Shown here: piece after piece, positions 18,621 through 28,557 of the stretch
Layout of the letters: each line of letters starts with the position of its first letter
Position numbering within the stretch: the stretch's first letter is position 1
From: a virus
Direction: 5' to 3' (one strand)
IMG/VR virus record: IMGVR_UViG_3300039106_000596
Location: 1 to 46,334 of that record
Length of the DNA: 46,334 nt
The notes under the pieces: model-generated
Seen by the model: the letters and a program-made list of their open reading frames with translations, nothing else
The model's database searches: none
What the model was told of the DNA's origin: nothing
Translations under genes and position numbers: made by a program

Positions 18621-20459
18621 TTAAGAAAAAGTAATTGATTGGAAGTTCTTAACTGAAACTCGGATGTCTTTACCAGGGTATCTAATTTGATAAACCTGAG
18701 ATGGTTGAGCAAAGATTGTATCGTCAACAGGAGCAATTAATTTAAGTTCTGGGTCTGAATATTCCATTGATGTTTCAGCTGAAGAGTATTGACCTCCAAC
18801 CTCATTGAATACTTCTAGTCCCGCAACTGTTAACACCCCATTTGTATTTTGAATAATACTTCTAATCTCCGATAGATATACGTTTTGACCTAATTGTCTT
18901 GTTTGTGGGTTAAAGTAAGCAGATACTTTATCAATAACACTTGAAATAACTTGACCCGAATTTTGAGCCGAATCTAAAACAATTGAAATGTCAACGCTCA
19001 AGTCTATAACCTCAGCACTAAAGATTGATATGTAATCGTTCATCATACGATAGTTTGATAAATAATTAGCAATATTCTGTCTAAGAGTGTTTGACACAAT
19101 ATTTGTTAATTTACCTGACGTATCATAAGACAATATTTGAATTAAAATTTTATTGTCGTTTTCAGTAATGGATACCTTCGCAGGTGCTCCAAACTGAGCT
19201 GGCATGTTTCTAATAATTGATTCGTAATCTTGTACTGTTACCGCTCTTTTCTGAGCCGCAAAGTTAAATGATACATAATTTCTAATTTCTTCTAATGATG
19301 GAAGTCCTGCACCACCTACCGCGGCAGTTACGTTAACACATCTTAATGAGTTGATTACCGCAGAGTTTGTTGTTTCTGAAGGACCATTAACAAAGAAAGA
19401 TACCGTACCAATCTGATTGATTACGTTAGTTCCCAAGTTTGTTGCCAAACCACCACCAACTCTATATTGAACGAACAATGTTGAATTAGGTGTTAGTGTT
19501 GAACCTAATGAGAAGTTGTTTGAATATTTCTGTAGTTCTAATGTTGTACCTAAAGTTGTGAATTGATTCAATTGGTCTTGAGCGGTATTGGTACCTCCCC
19601 CAAAAGTCATTTTCTTAAATCCTTCAGGAGTATATTCAGTAATAAATCGATTCTGAGTTTGAATGTATCTACCCACTTTAATACCAGGTTGGTCTGAAAC
19701 TTTGGTAGGGTCTTCAATGAACACTCTATCCTCAGCCAATGCATCCACCTCGTACCATCTATTCTCAGCACCTAAAAATTCGGCTGTGGTTGGTATGTTC
19801 GTATATTGAGTTCCGTTTTTTAATAACACACTTGTAATACCTAACACATTCTTTTCAGGTAAGAACAATTCAAAGAAGGGTTTAACGTCATTTGCACTGA
19901 TAACTCTTTTGAACACTTTGGTAATTCCATTAACAACAATTTCTCTTTTTGTAATTGTGTAGTTAACAAGTATTCCGTTAGAATTAAAATTAGGAATCTT
20001 CAATCTATTTGGGAAACCTTGAGCGTTGTATGGTGACGCAAAATCAATATCATAAACATTTTCAAATACAACACCCGCACCAACAACTTGTGAACCTCTT
20101 AATAAAGTACCAAGATATCTCTCATCTTCTTTATCACCAAATGCGGGAACAGTAACTGAAAAATCAACTAAGGCAACTGATGGTCTTTGACCTGGCAACT
20201 TTAAACCATAAGTTCGGGCTATATTGTAAATGGATGACCTTTGTTGTGCATATTGTAATACTGTCTCTTGTACACTTCGGTCGATGTTGTAATGTAAGTT
20301 GTCAGCAATTGCCGCGTTCAAATCGATAAAAACAGAGAATACCGATGCGTCATTAAAATCTTGAATTAAATCAGGATAATATGTTCTTGTATAATTTAAG
20401 AGTTCAGTTCTAATTGACTGATAATCTCTAGTTGCGTACGATATTCTATTATTTGCCAT
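18621..20459 (-). CDS. 6: Baseplate wedge protein gp6-like (baseplate J family)
   Basis: 612 aa, close to T4 gp6 (about 660 aa). The N-terminus (SYATRDYQSIRTELLNYTR, then DASVFSVFIDLNAAIADNLHYNIDR) is typical of gp6/baseplate-J proteins, where this helical region clamps neighbouring wedges. The middle contains SLEEIRNYVSFNFAAQKRAV and TVQDYESIIRNMPAQFG, the conserved J-type block before the C-terminal domain. In T4, gp6 forms the dimeric ring around the central hub with gp25 and gp53. Here it follows gp25 by 5 nt, and the wedge partner gp53 is also in the window. The assignment is confident at family level. Confidence 0.9.
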   Translation of the reverse strand: MANNRISYATRDYQSIRTELLNYTRTYYPDLIQDFNDASVFSVFIDLNAAIADNLHYNIDRSVQETVLQYAQQRSSIYNIARTYGLKLPGQRPSVALVDFSVTVPAFGDKEDERYLGTLLRGSQVVGAGVVFENVYDIDFASPYNAQGFPNRLKIPNFNSNGILVNYTITKREIVVNGITKVFKRVISANDVKPFFELFLPEKNVLGITSVLLKNGTQYTNIPTTAEFLGAENRWYEVDALAEDRVFIEDPTKVSDQPGIKVGRYIQTQNRFITEYTPEGFKKMTFGGGTNTAQDQLNQFTTLGTTLELQKYSNNFSLGSTLTPNSTLFVQYRVGGGLATNLGTNVINQIGTVSFFVNGPSETTNSAVINSLRCVNVTAAVGGAGLPSLEEIRNYVSFNFAAQKRAVTVQDYESIIRNMPAQFGAPAKVSITENDNKILIQILSYDTSGKLTNIVSNTLRQNIANYLSNYRMMNDYISIFSAEVIDLSVDISIVLDSAQNSGQVISSVIDKVSAYFNPQTRQLGQNVYLSEIRSIIQNTNGVLTVAGLEVFNEVGGQYSSAETSMEYSDPELKLIAPVDDTIFAQPSQVYQIRYPGKDIRVSVKNFQSITFS

Positions 20460-20464
20460 TTATA

Positions 20465-20935
20465 TTAAATATTGATAATTACAAAATCACTCTGTCCGTA
20501 TGTCGACCCGTTGGTTGAGTAATCTAATCTTATTTTTGCAGTATATTCAGATGTACCTTTACCAGGAAATCTGTAAATTGATGATTCACTTGAACCTACG
20601 ATATTTTGTCCTGTTGCAATATCAACTTCTTCTTGGGCGTCTGCTGGTGTAATACTTAAACTATTAACCAACAAGTTTGGCATAAATGTTTCAATCGCAT
20701 CTCTAATGTCAGATTCAATAGCATTAAATGTTAAACCGTCAAACGGTTCAAAAAGGAATTCATATAATCTTGTACCAAATTGAGGTAAAAAATATCTTGA
20801 ACCCTTTCTCGTTAATAATAAATGTATCAAATCGGCTTTGATTTCCTGAGATTCTAATTCTGTAAGTTCTAAATAATCACCACGTCTAGAATCCCTAAAG
20901 GGAAAATTTATACCATAAGTAATTCCATCTGCCAT
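20465..20935 (-). CDS. 25: Baseplate wedge protein gp25-like (GPW/gp25 family)
   Basis: 156 aa, somewhat longer than T4 gp25 (132 aa). The conserved core is at residues ~30-100: IKADLIHLLLTRKGSRYFLP, QFGTRLYEFLFEPFD, then ESDIRDAIETFMP. This is the signature order of the gp25/gpW lysozyme-like-fold wedge family, which initiates sheath polymerisation in contractile tails. It lacks obvious lysozyme catalytic residues, as is normal for the family. It is the first gene after the nrdA terminator and is followed by gp6 after 5 nt. A TATTTATTA 9-mer occurs only 2 nt before the ATG (20938-20946), and a TATTTAAAG lies at 20964-20972. Which of these, if either, is a promoter is unclear. Confidence 0.93.
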   Translation of the reverse strand: MADGITYGINFPFRDSRRGDYLELTELESQEIKADLIHLLLTRKGSRYFLPQFGTRLYEFLFEPFDGLTFNAIESDIRDAIETFMPNLLVNSLSITPADAQEEVDIATGQNIVGSSESSIYRFPGKGTSEYTAKIRLDYSTNGSTYGQSDFVIINI

Positions 20936-20980
20936 ACTAATAAATATAATGCTATCTATTTTTCTTTAAATAGATTAAAA

Positions 20981-21010
20981 ATGAAAAATCCCGATTGTGT
21001 CGGGATTTTC
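20981..21010 (-). terminator. Rho-independent terminator after nrdA
   Basis: Stem AAAATCCCGA / TCGGGATTTT (20985-20994 and 21000-21009, 10 bp, loop 5 nt), starting just after the nrdA stop at 21014. It ends the nucleotide-metabolism run and separates it from gp25. The T-tract is contributed mainly by the stem end. Confidence 0.8.
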
Positions 21011-21013
21011 AAA

Positions 21014-23440
21014 TTAGGAACTACATCCAAAACATTCAAAAGGACTGTCTTCAGGTTTCTGTGTTAGTTCGTGTAACTCAACTTTAGGTGTTTCAACTTT
21101 AACTTTAGGTTGTTGTACTTTTGATATATCAACCGCCAAGTGTTTAGCCCCTGTTGAAATTGCTTTAGTTCTAACATAATAACATAATGTCTTCAAACCT
21201 TTTTCCCATGAGTGGAAATGTGATGAGGTAATCTTAGACAACGTTGGATTAGCCATGTAGATGTTCATTGATTGTGATTGGTCAATAAACGGTGCTCTAT
21301 CCGCTGCCATGTTAATCAATTCTCTTTGAGAAATCTCCCAAATTGTTTTGTACTTAGCAATTAAATGTTCAATACGTTTAACTTTCTTAGTATAGTTTTT
21401 GTCTTCAGTATCCAAGTAATTGTTGAAGTTAATGTTTTGAACTGACCCTTCGTTTAGGATAATTTCATTTTTCAAATCTTCACACCAAATACCCATCTTC
21501 TCAAAGTCGTTAATTAGGTACTTATTTACAATCATGATTTCACCACCAACAACTCGTCTGTTAAAGATTGCCGAATGAGCTGGTTCTGTCATTTCATATG
21601 AACCTGTAATCTTAGCTGAAGATGCAACAGGCATCTGAGCCGTGAATAATGAGTTACATATTCCATGGTTAGATACTTCTAACTTAAGACTATCCCAATC
21701 CCATAGACCACCTAATCCTTCATAATCCAATCCCCACATATCAAATTGAAATTCTCCTTTTGACATTGGTGAACCTTCAAAGTGAGCATAAGGTTTGTAT
21801 TCACCTGTTTTACATAACTCCATACTTTCAGTGATAGCTGCGAAGTAGATTGTTTCAAAAATCATCTTGTTTAATTTCTTAGCTTCTTCAGATGTGAAGA
21901 TGTAATCCATCAAATAGAATACGTCAGCCAATCCTTGAGTACCAATTGCAATTGCTCTTTGGTCCAATCCACCTTTTCTACCTTTTTCAGTTGAGTAACT
22001 GTTGATATCAATAACTTTGTTAAGAGCTCTAACAACTTTTCTTACCTCATTATAAAGTAAATCGAAATTAAACTCACCCTTATTAATGAAGTTCTTTAAT
22101 ACCATTGAAGATAGTGTACAAATTGCCGTAGTTTCTTCGTCAGTGTATTGGTAAATCTCATTACAAAGGTTTGATTGTTTAATCACACCAATATTCTGAT
22201 GGTTAGTTTTCTTGTTAGCGTTGTCTTTAGAACATAAGTAAGGAACACCAGTTTCAACTTGTGATTCAATAATCTTAGTCCACACATCTTGAGCTTTAAC
22301 TTTTTTACCAAGACCTAACTCAACCGCTTTGTTGTAGTTTGCTTCGTACTCATCACCATAACATTCTTGAAGTGGTTTAATACCCGCCTTAACAATATCA
22401 TTAGGACAGAACAAATACCAATCAGAACTTTCCTTAACCGCTTTCATGAAGTTATCAGGAATCCAAAGAGCTGTAAACAAATCTCTTGCTCTTAATTCTT
22501 CAGCACCTGTGTTCTTTTTGATATCTAATAAGTCCATAACATCTTTGTGCCATGGTTCGATGTAGATAGCAGCGCTACCAGGTCGTCTTCCTTGTTGGTT
22601 AAAGAATCTCAATGACTCATTAACGATTTTTAAATACTTCAACAATCCACCCGCAAATCCACCTGATGAATTGATACGACTTTCTTTACTTCTGATGTTA
22701 GACATTGATAAACCAATACCTGCGGCATCTGAAGAATAAGTTGAAATATCATTCAAGGTATGTAACAAACCATTACGTGAATCCGCATTGTTGTAGTGTA
22801 ACACACAAGACGCTAACTGAGGAACTTTGGTTCCTGAGTTGATGATGATTGGTGTTGCTGGTGAAATGAGTTGGTTAGACAATGAGTGGTAATACTCAAC
22901 TGCTTGTTCAAATGATTTTGTAACCCACAATGCTACTCTCATATACATGTGTTGTGGTCTTTCAATTACTTTACCTTGAGGTGTCTTTAGCAAGTACATC
23001 TCTTGTAATGAACGCCAAGCAAAATAATCAAAGTTGTAATCGTTCTCGTGATTAATTACCGCATCAATTTTATCGTGACCGTACTCATTCATGATTTCAA
23101 TTAACTTGTCGTTAATTACACCTGTCGAATGTAATTCCATAATAGTCTCACAGAAACTATCATTGGTTTCTTTGTGGTAAGAAGAAATTGCAACTGAAGA
23201 TGCAAGTCTTGAATAGTCGTGATGACTACCAGTGTACGCCGCAGCAATCTCATAAACCAACTTATCCAACTCTTTAGTTGTAATAAGTCCTTCAGTTGGT
23301 ACTGACGTAATAACCTTGATGAATATTTCATCAGAGTTTACGTTCAATCCTTTAGCGGCACGTTTAACTCGATTATAGATTTTTTGAGGATTGAATGATA
23401 CGTCCTCACCATTTCTTTTTTTAATTTTTAATGACATCAT
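21014..23440 (-). CDS. nrdA: Class Ia ribonucleotide reductase, large (alpha) subunit
   Basis: 808 aa. It reduces ribonucleoside diphosphates to deoxyribonucleotides with NrdB. Residues ~5-95 form an ATP-cone regulatory domain. The active-site Cys is in NLCNEI (N424, C426, E428). The redox pair cysteines are C212 (PQLASCVLHY) and C441 (TAICTLSS). The radical-transfer tyrosines are Y754-Y755 (TLCYYVRTKA). The C-terminal relay is C-F-G-C in the last six residues. All key residues of a functional class I enzyme are present, and length is normal. Two consecutive ATGs (23438-23440 and 23435-23437) could start it. It sits 11 nt after nrdB and is followed by a terminator, so it is the last gene of its run. 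Confidence 0.97.
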   Translation of the reverse strand: MMSLKIKKRNGEDVSFNPQKIYNRVKRAAKGLNVNSDEIFIKVITSVPTEGLITTKELDKLVYEIAAAYTGSHHDYSRLASSVAISSYHKETNDSFCETIMELHSTGVINDKLIEIMNEYGHDKIDAVINHENDYNFDYFAWRSLQEMYLLKTPQGKVIERPQHMYMRVALWVTKSFEQAVEYYHSLSNQLISPATPIIINSGTKVPQLASCVLHYNNADSRNGLLHTLNDISTYSSDAAGIGLSMSNIRSKESRINSSGGFAGGLLKYLKIVNESLRFFNQQGRRPGSAAIYIEPWHKDVMDLLDIKKNTGAEELRARDLFTALWIPDNFMKAVKESSDWYLFCPNDIVKAGIKPLQECYGDEYEANYNKAVELGLGKKVKAQDVWTKIIESQVETGVPYLCSKDNANKKTNHQNIGVIKQSNLCNEIYQYTDEETTAICTLSSMVLKNFINKGEFNFDLLYNEVRKVVRALNKVIDINSYSTEKGRKGGLDQRAIAIGTQGLADVFYLMDYIFTSEEAKKLNKMIFETIYFAAITESMELCKTGEYKPYAHFEGSPMSKGEFQFDMWGLDYEGLGGLWDWDSLKLEVSNHGICNSLFTAQMPVASSAKITGSYEMTEPAHSAIFNRRVVGGEIMIVNKYLINDFEKMGIWCEDLKNEIILNEGSVQNINFNNYLDTEDKNYTKKVKRIEHLIAKYKTIWEISQRELINMAADRAPFIDQSQSMNIYMANPTLSKITSSHFHSWEKGLKTLCYYVRTKAISTGAKHLAVDISKVQQPKVKVETPKVELHELTQKPEDSPFECFGCSS

Positions 23441-23451
23441 ATTGTTTTAGA

Positions 23452-24399
23452 TTAGAAATCTTCCTCGAAGGAAATTGTTTCATTTAATTTAGCTTTTTGA
23501 TACTCAACTGTTCTTGACTCAAAGAAGTTACCTTTAGTCTCAACAGCAATTTGTTCCATGAATTTGAATGGTTGTTCAACATTGAATTCTTTCTTACAAC
23601 CAAATTTAACCAACAATCCATCAACAACAAACTCAAGATATTGTTTCATTAAGTTTGAGTTCATACCAATTAAAGATACAGGTAATGACTCAGTGATGAA
23701 TTCTTTTTCGATTTCCAAAGCAGATAATAAAATCTCTCTGATTCTTTTTTCACTTGGTTTGTTTTCAACGTGATTATTTAAAAGGTGAATTGCGAAATCA
23801 CAGTGTAAGTTCTCATCTTTAAAGATAAGAGAATTTGCATTACACAAACCTTGCATGATACCTCTTGATTTCAACCAAAAGATTGAACAGAATGAACCTG
23901 AGAAGAAGATACCTTCAACCGCCGCAAACGCAACCAATCTTTCTTGGAACGATGCTTTTTCAATCCAATCCAAAGCCCATTTAGCTTTCTTTTGAACTGC
24001 TGGTAAGTTGTCCAATGCAGTGAAACATAAATTCTTTTCTTCCTCACTTGAGATGTAGGTATCGATAAGAAGTGAATACATCAAACTGTGGATGTTCTCC
24101 ATCGCCAATTGCATACCATAGAAGAACTTCGCTTCAGGGTATTGTACTTCACGATAAAAGTTTTCAGCCAAGTTTTCATTGACAATACCATCAGATGCCG
24201 CAAAGAATGATAGAATATTCTTAATAAAATATTGCTCATTCTCAGAGAGATTATTCCAATCTCTGATGTCGTTTGTCAAGTCAATTTCTTCTGCCGTCCA
24301 AAAAGCCGCTTGGTGCATTTTGTAATACTCCCAAATGTCGTTGTGTTGAATTGGGAAGATAACAAACCTATTAGGGTTCTCTATTAATATTTTTTCCAT
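23452..24399 (-). CDS. nrdB: Class Ia ribonucleotide reductase, small (beta) subunit
   Basis: 315 aa. It provides the diiron-tyrosyl radical for NrdA. Predicted metal ligands are all present: D40 (AEEIDLTND), E101 and H104 (MENIHSLMY), E161 (AAVEGIFF), E195 and H198 (DENLHC). The radical tyrosine is Y108, in the canonical ExxHxxxY spacing. The C-terminus (FEEDF) is the acidic/aromatic tail expected to dock on the large subunit. Order nrdB-nrdA with an 11-nt gap implies co-expression. It follows the replicative helicase gene, tying dNTP supply to DNA replication. Confidence 0.97.
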   Translation of the reverse strand: MEKILIENPNRFVIFPIQHNDIWEYYKMHQAAFWTAEEIDLTNDIRDWNNLSENEQYFIKNILSFFAASDGIVNENLAENFYREVQYPEAKFFYGMQLAMENIHSLMYSLLIDTYISSEEEKNLCFTALDNLPAVQKKAKWALDWIEKASFQERLVAFAAVEGIFFSGSFCSIFWLKSRGIMQGLCNANSLIFKDENLHCDFAIHLLNNHVENKPSEKRIREILLSALEIEKEFITESLPVSLIGMNSNLMKQYLEFVVDGLLVKFGCKKEFNVEQPFKFMEQIAVETKGNFFESRTVEYQKAKLNETISFEEDF

Positions 24400-24417
24400 A
24401 ATTTTAAATTGTGTTTT

Positions 24418-25800
24418 TTACGATTGTTGTTGTTGTTGCTCTCTTTGTTTTTTCTTTTCGAGCAATTCCTTAACTCTATCTCTTTTTCTTTCTTCTTGTT
24501 GTTCTTCAAAACCTAAGAATGTTACAGACGAATCAGTATCTATTTCTAATAATTCGTTGTTAAACTTACAGTTTTCAAATACAACCCCATCTTTACCAAT
24601 ACGTGATTTGGTGATAGCGATGGTTGCCAAGTTCATTTCTTTTTGTTGTAAAGTCTTAGCCACGGAAATGATAACGTGTCCAACTTGTGCTTTCTTAATA
24701 GAACCACCCATCTGGTCGGTGGTAACAACCTCAGAAGATATAGAGCTTCTGTTACCCTGTGTTGCTGTCCATCCAACTAATGATAGTTCGTGACACATCG
24801 CCTCAAAACCTCTCATTACTGAACCCTCAGCTTTCCATTCATCTTTACTCGAACTTTCAGGAACCACACAATCAATATAGTCCAAAAGAACCAAGTCAAT
24901 CTTTGTACCATCAGCAATCATTTTTCTGATTTGGTTTTTGATTTGATTCATGGACATAGAATCCGATGGAAGTTTTTTCAAGATTAACTCGTTCTTCATC
25001 GTTTCTTTGATTTCTGTGATTTTTGACATGACCTCATCTTTGTGTTTTACCAAGTTGTCAGGTTCAATACCAGTCCAAAGTGTGAAGTGTTTACGTTGTA
25101 CAATCTTTGGGTTGTCTTCAAAGAAGATTTGAAGAACATTATATCCAAGATTAAACGCAGTGTTCGCAATCTTTGTAAGGATGGTAGTTTTACCGACACC
25201 TGTAGGTGCTAAGATAACACCAATTTCTCCTTTTGCCAAACCACCTTTAAGTAGTCGGTCAATTCCTGGTATTCCCATCGCAATTGGATGACGGAAGTCT
25301 TCATCAAGAACTGTGTCAAGATTGGAAAAGATATCAGTTGTCCCTGTATCTCTTTCCCCAACCTGAAGAGCTTCACGGACCAAACCTTCAACCTTATCAT
25401 AAGATTCAAAGTCACCTTCCGTAATGATTTTTTGGGCTTTGTCCATCGCCTTCTGAAGTTCCTGTTGTTTACAGAACTTCAACGCTTTCTCTTGAACGAA
25501 CTGAGTTCCTTCAAATGGTGCGTCTTTCACTTGTTTGATAGTGTCAAGGACAATTTTTGCAACTAACTCTTGTGAAATCTCAGATTTAACAATCTGTTCG
25601 AGTGTGTCAAAATTTGGTGTTGATTGGTACTTTACGTGATACTCCTTAATCATTTGCAAGATAATCTTGAAGTATTTGTTGTCAAAATATGAACTCTCGA
25701 TTACGTCCATAATCGACGCCGAAAATTCTTTATCGACGACAATTTGGTTTAAAAGCTGTATTTGAAATGTTGTTCCTAAGTAATCAAAATTCTTGTTCAT
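24418..25800 (-). CDS. 41: Replicative DNA helicase, DnaB/gp41-like
   Basis: 460 aa, close to T4 gp41 (475 aa). A helical N-terminal domain (~1-150) is followed by a RecA-fold ATPase. Walker A is APTGVGKTT at ~198-206, catalytic-Glu region FFEDN at ~226-230, and Walker B IDLVLLDYID at ~301-310. Next come a conserved QGNRSS motif and an ITKSRIGKDG arginine-finger/DNA-binding region. This order is diagnostic for hexameric DnaB-type helicases that unwind the lagging-strand template and recruit primase. The C-terminus is a charged, Gln-rich tail (KKKQREQQQQQS). No primase or loader is recognisable in the window. A TATTTAATA sequence ~31 nt upstream is a weak promoter candidate at most. Confidence 0.93.
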   Translation of the reverse strand: MNKNFDYLGTTFQIQLLNQIVVDKEFSASIMDVIESSYFDNKYFKIILQMIKEYHVKYQSTPNFDTLEQIVKSEISQELVAKIVLDTIKQVKDAPFEGTQFVQEKALKFCKQQELQKAMDKAQKIITEGDFESYDKVEGLVREALQVGERDTGTTDIFSNLDTVLDEDFRHPIAMGIPGIDRLLKGGLAKGEIGVILAPTGVGKTTILTKIANTAFNLGYNVLQIFFEDNPKIVQRKHFTLWTGIEPDNLVKHKDEVMSKITEIKETMKNELILKKLPSDSMSMNQIKNQIRKMIADGTKIDLVLLDYIDCVVPESSSKDEWKAEGSVMRGFEAMCHELSLVGWTATQGNRSSISSEVVTTDQMGGSIKKAQVGHVIISVAKTLQQKEMNLATIAITKSRIGKDGVVFENCKFNNELLEIDTDSSVTFLGFEEQQEERKRDRVKELLEKKKQREQQQQQS

Positions 25801-25835
25801 ATTGTATTTTTTCGTTCGTCTGTTTTATTAAATAT

Positions 25836-26288
25836 TCACTTGTTTAGGTCAAAGTTCAAATATTCTAAACTTAATTTTTGACCTGAAAAAATGTCAGTTA
25901 ATTCTCGGAGAACGTCTTTCAAAAATGGTCGTACATCAACTGTATAACGAACTTTTGGTGGGAATAATTTTCCATCAAAATTTCTATGACAAATTGTCTG
26001 TTCTCCAATTCTTACATAAATGTTGAATTCTTCTTTCTCATCGGTGAACGATGTGTCCATAATTGCAGGGTCTGCAACAATAGCGTCTTTGTTGTCCATC
26101 ATGTAAATAACCGTCTTCATTTTGAGGTTGTACTCAAGTGATTCTTTTAGTCGTTTAACAAAGTCGTACAACTCCAAAGAATTTTTTGCTTTCGGGTTAT
26201 ACCCTCGAACATTAAAGAATCTTTGGACAACGATGTTGTCGTTCAACGTAAGTAAGAATTCCATTTTGGTGCTGTCTTGCTCTTTCAT
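25836..26288 (-). CDS. Conserved-looking small protein in replication block, unknown
   Basis: 150 aa, ATG at 26286-26288, 3 nt after the flap nuclease stop. Mixed alpha/beta, no cysteine cluster, no nucleotide-binding motif. Features include SLELYDFVKRLKESLEYNLK and, near the C-terminus, VRYTVDVRPFLKDVLRELTD. Its place between flap nuclease and helicase suggests a replication or recombination accessory protein (a loader-like or mediator role is possible but not shown). I do not recognise it. Confidence 0.7.
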   Translation of the reverse strand: MKEQDSTKMEFLLTLNDNIVVQRFFNVRGYNPKAKNSLELYDFVKRLKESLEYNLKMKTVIYMMDNKDAIVADPAIMDTSFTDEKEEFNIYVRIGEQTICHRNFDGKLFPPKVRYTVDVRPFLKDVLRELTDIFSGQKLSLEYLNFDLNK

Positions 26289-26291
26289 AAT

Positions 26292-27293
26292 TTAATTTTT
26301 GTTTGTATTTCTTTTTTCTTTTCTTGTTAATTTCATAAAAGGTTTGAGGAAGTTAACCCAAGCATCATTGTCTTTGGGCAAATACTTAAAGAGACCATCT
26401 TCCATCATCATTCTCATTAAGTTCTTATATCCCCTATCCGTAGGGTCTATAGTGTCTGTTAAAATTTGCTCTACCAATTCTTTTCCATTCTCAGTTATTA
26501 AAGGGTTTGTAAGGTCGACTATCTTTTTGTTTGTTGTATAAAACTCTTCTCCAAAGATAGTTGATTTTGTTTTGCCAGTCAAAAGATTTGTTAATGTTTT
26601 TGAAGGTTTGTCTTGCGGGATATTTCGTGCATAATCCAAGATTTCTTCGATAGTGCATGGTTTCTCCTGCAATTGAGGAAATAACTTAACTAGTGTTTTT
26701 TCTCCAAGTCCCTGAATACCATCAATGTTATCTGACTTATCCCCCGTAAACACTTTTGTCACCAATACATTATAGTGAGGTATGTCCACCTTGTTGATGG
26801 ATATCATATCTCCGTTCTTAAAGTATTGTTTTGTGATTGGGGAGTAGATGGTCACATTCTCAGAGATAAGTTGTGTGAGGTCTTTATCTGCAGAAAAAAT
26901 GATAATCTGTTCGTCTTTGGATATCTTACAATAGTGAGCGATGAGGTCGTCGGCTTCGTTATCCTCAACTTCAATTTGTCTTACAAAAATTTCTTCAAGG
27001 TATTGTTTGACACGAGACCTTTGGTACAAATACGATTCGTATTTATACTCATTCATACTCTCTCGTCTGTTTTCTTTGTATTGGGGGTATATAGACTTTC
27101 GGATAGATGAATTTGATTCTCCATCCCAAAACACAACAACTTTATCATGGTTGTGTTCTTCAAGGAATTTACGGAGTATATTCACAAAGTGGTATACTCC
27201 GCCCACGTGGTCTCCGTTGTTAAAAACATCTTTGGCTCCGTGGAATCCTATCTTAAATAAATTATTACCGTCTACTAATAGTGTCTTAATCAC
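26292..27293 (-). CDS. rnh: 5'-3' flap exonuclease / RNase H (FEN-like)
   Basis: 333 aa, about the size of T4 RNase H (305 aa). It likely removes RNA primers and 5' flaps on the lagging strand. Acidic metal-binding residues fit the FEN superfamily: D8 (LLVDGNN), D57 (FWDGES), E113/D115/D116 (DNEADDLIA), D136/D138 (FSADKDL), D185/D188 (TGDKSDNI). A helix-3-turn-helix DNA-binding motif follows (GIQGLGEKTLVKLF, ~192-205). The start is GTG at 27291-27293. The frame opens only four codons earlier after TAA, and the nearby ATG at 27295 is out of frame and hits TGA at once. It lies between the recombinase and an unknown gene. Symbol by analogy with T4. Confidence 0.92.
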   Translation of the reverse strand: MIKTLLVDGNNLFKIGFHGAKDVFNNGDHVGGVYHFVNILRKFLEEHNHDKVVVFWDGESNSSIRKSIYPQYKENRRESMNEYKYESYLYQRSRVKQYLEEIFVRQIEVEDNEADDLIAHYCKISKDEQIIIFSADKDLTQLISENVTIYSPITKQYFKNGDMISINKVDIPHYNVLVTKVFTGDKSDNIDGIQGLGEKTLVKLFPQLQEKPCTIEEILDYARNIPQDKPSKTLTNLLTGKTKSTIFGEEFYTTNKKIVDLTNPLITENGKELVEQILTDTIDPTDRGYKNLMRMMMEDGLFKYLPKDNDAWVNFLKPFMKLTRKEKRNTNKN

Positions 27294-27322
27294 ATTTGTG
27301 ATTTAAAGGGTGAAACAATATA

Positions 27323-28327
27323 CTAATCTTCTTTTTCTTCTTTTAATTCAAAATCAATTGAACTAACGCCAAGAATATCTTTCCAATATTCTGCGTATTC
27401 TTTCTTGTAGTTTTCAATCGAAGCTTTCTCTTCAGATGCTTCTTTACCTGCCAAGAATCCGTGTGGTGTCACAATAATCTTTCCATCTTCATAACCTAAT
27501 CCATTGATGTGGTTTTTCATTACGGATACTTTTGTTCTGATTGCAAACTTAACACTTCTTTTGTCTTTTGTTGCAGTAATTTTATTTGTTCCCGCACCTT
27601 TTTGGTTTCCGAATAAGAATACCAAAGATGAGTTTAACCAAATAGCTTCACCACCTTTTGCTTTAATTTTTGGTTGACCGAATGGATTGTCAGGTAATTC
27701 AACCCAAGGTTGATTTACAATAACCAAAGTGTTTTCATATTTTGAATCAGATTTACGTGAACCTGAAATACGTTGGTTGATACCCATACCAATCTTATCT
27801 GCCAATACAGATGCGTTGTGTTGTTTACCACCTTTACCATCGTAAGTCATCTTACAAGGAACTGAACCAACAGAATCCCACAAGAATAACAAACTGTAAT
27901 CCAATTCACCTTTTTCTTGTGCATCTAACAAACTATTGATGTAGTCTGTAATTTGTTCGATGTAATCAAAGTCATTGTTGAAGATGTAAAATCCATCCCA
28001 ATCAATTTCACCTGTTTCTTCATCGACCACTTCCTCACATTCAAAACCCATAAGTTTTGCGTGCTCAAAAGACCATTTTTGTTCTGTGATGATGAATACA
28101 GGTAGAATATTTTTCTTCTGAGCATCAACCGCAGCTTTAACCAAAGCAGTTGTTTTACCCGTATCTGAGTGACCCAAGAACATATTCAAGTGTCCAATAG
28201 CAGGACCAGGTAGTCCAACCGCATCCAAGAAATCAGGACCTAAGTCAAAAAATCTTTGTGGTTTGTACTTAGCAGATGTAGAGAATTTCTTCTTTACCGA
28301 GCTAAAATCGTTTTTCTTAATTGCCAT
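27323..28327 (-). CDS. uvsX: RecA/UvsX-like recombinase
   Basis: 334 aa, a RecA-fold strand-exchange ATPase. Walker A is GHSDTGKTT at ~52-60, catalytic Glu in FIITEQKW (E82), Walker B LLFLWDSVG at ~146-154 (D151). An L2-like region follows the KGGEAIWLNSSLVF segment. It acts with the gp32-like SSB in recombination-dependent replication and repair. It is shorter than T4 UvsX (391 aa). The ATG overlaps the end of the 75-aa gene by 11 nt (translational coupling). It ends with an acidic tail (ELKEEKED). Family assignment is secure; orthology to UvsX rather than another RecA lineage is inferred from context. Confidence 0.93.
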   Translation of the reverse strand: MAIKKNDFSSVKKKFSTSAKYKPQRFFDLGPDFLDAVGLPGPAIGHLNMFLGHSDTGKTTALVKAAVDAQKKNILPVFIITEQKWSFEHAKLMGFECEEVVDEETGEIDWDGFYIFNNDFDYIEQITDYINSLLDAQEKGELDYSLLFLWDSVGSVPCKMTYDGKGGKQHNASVLADKIGMGINQRISGSRKSDSKYENTLVIVNQPWVELPDNPFGQPKIKAKGGEAIWLNSSLVFLFGNQKGAGTNKITATKDKRSVKFAIRTKVSVMKNHINGLGYEDGKIIVTPHGFLAGKEASEEKASIENYKKEYAEYWKDILGVSSIDFELKEEKED

Positions 28328-28544
28328 AATGCTTTGAGTAAAATTCTTTTAGGGTTACAAGTTTATCCGAAGCATTTGCAAGTTTCTCAACGAAATTATC
28401 CATTTCTTCCAAATGTTGTGGGTGTTCACCAATCCCTACTGCGTTCTCCATATAAACCATTAATGTTGCCTCTGCTTCAGCAACTTCACTCTCGTATTTC
28501 AATACAAGAGATTCGAACATTCTTTTTCCTATTCTGTTTTGCAT
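28317..28544 (-). CDS. Small helical protein upstream of recombinase, unknown
   Basis: 75 aa, ATG at 28542-28544. It is almost entirely helix-forming and acidic (LVLKYESEVAEAEATLMVYM; LEEMDNFVEKLANASDKLV), so probably a coiled-coil or small helical bundle. It overlaps the recombinase start by 11 nt, implying co-translation and perhaps a mediator or regulator of the recombinase (inference from context only). No family recognised. Confidence 0.7.
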   Translation of the reverse strand: MQNRIGKRMFESLVLKYESEVAEAEATLMVYMENAVGIGEHPQHLEEMDNFVEKLANASDKLVTLKEFYSKHYGN

Positions 28545-28557
28545 GTGTTATTTTTTT

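Noticed and set aside
27293-27295. ATG at 27295 as start of the flap nuclease
   Set aside because: It is out of frame and followed at once by TGA. GTG at 27293 is the only plausible start in the open frame.
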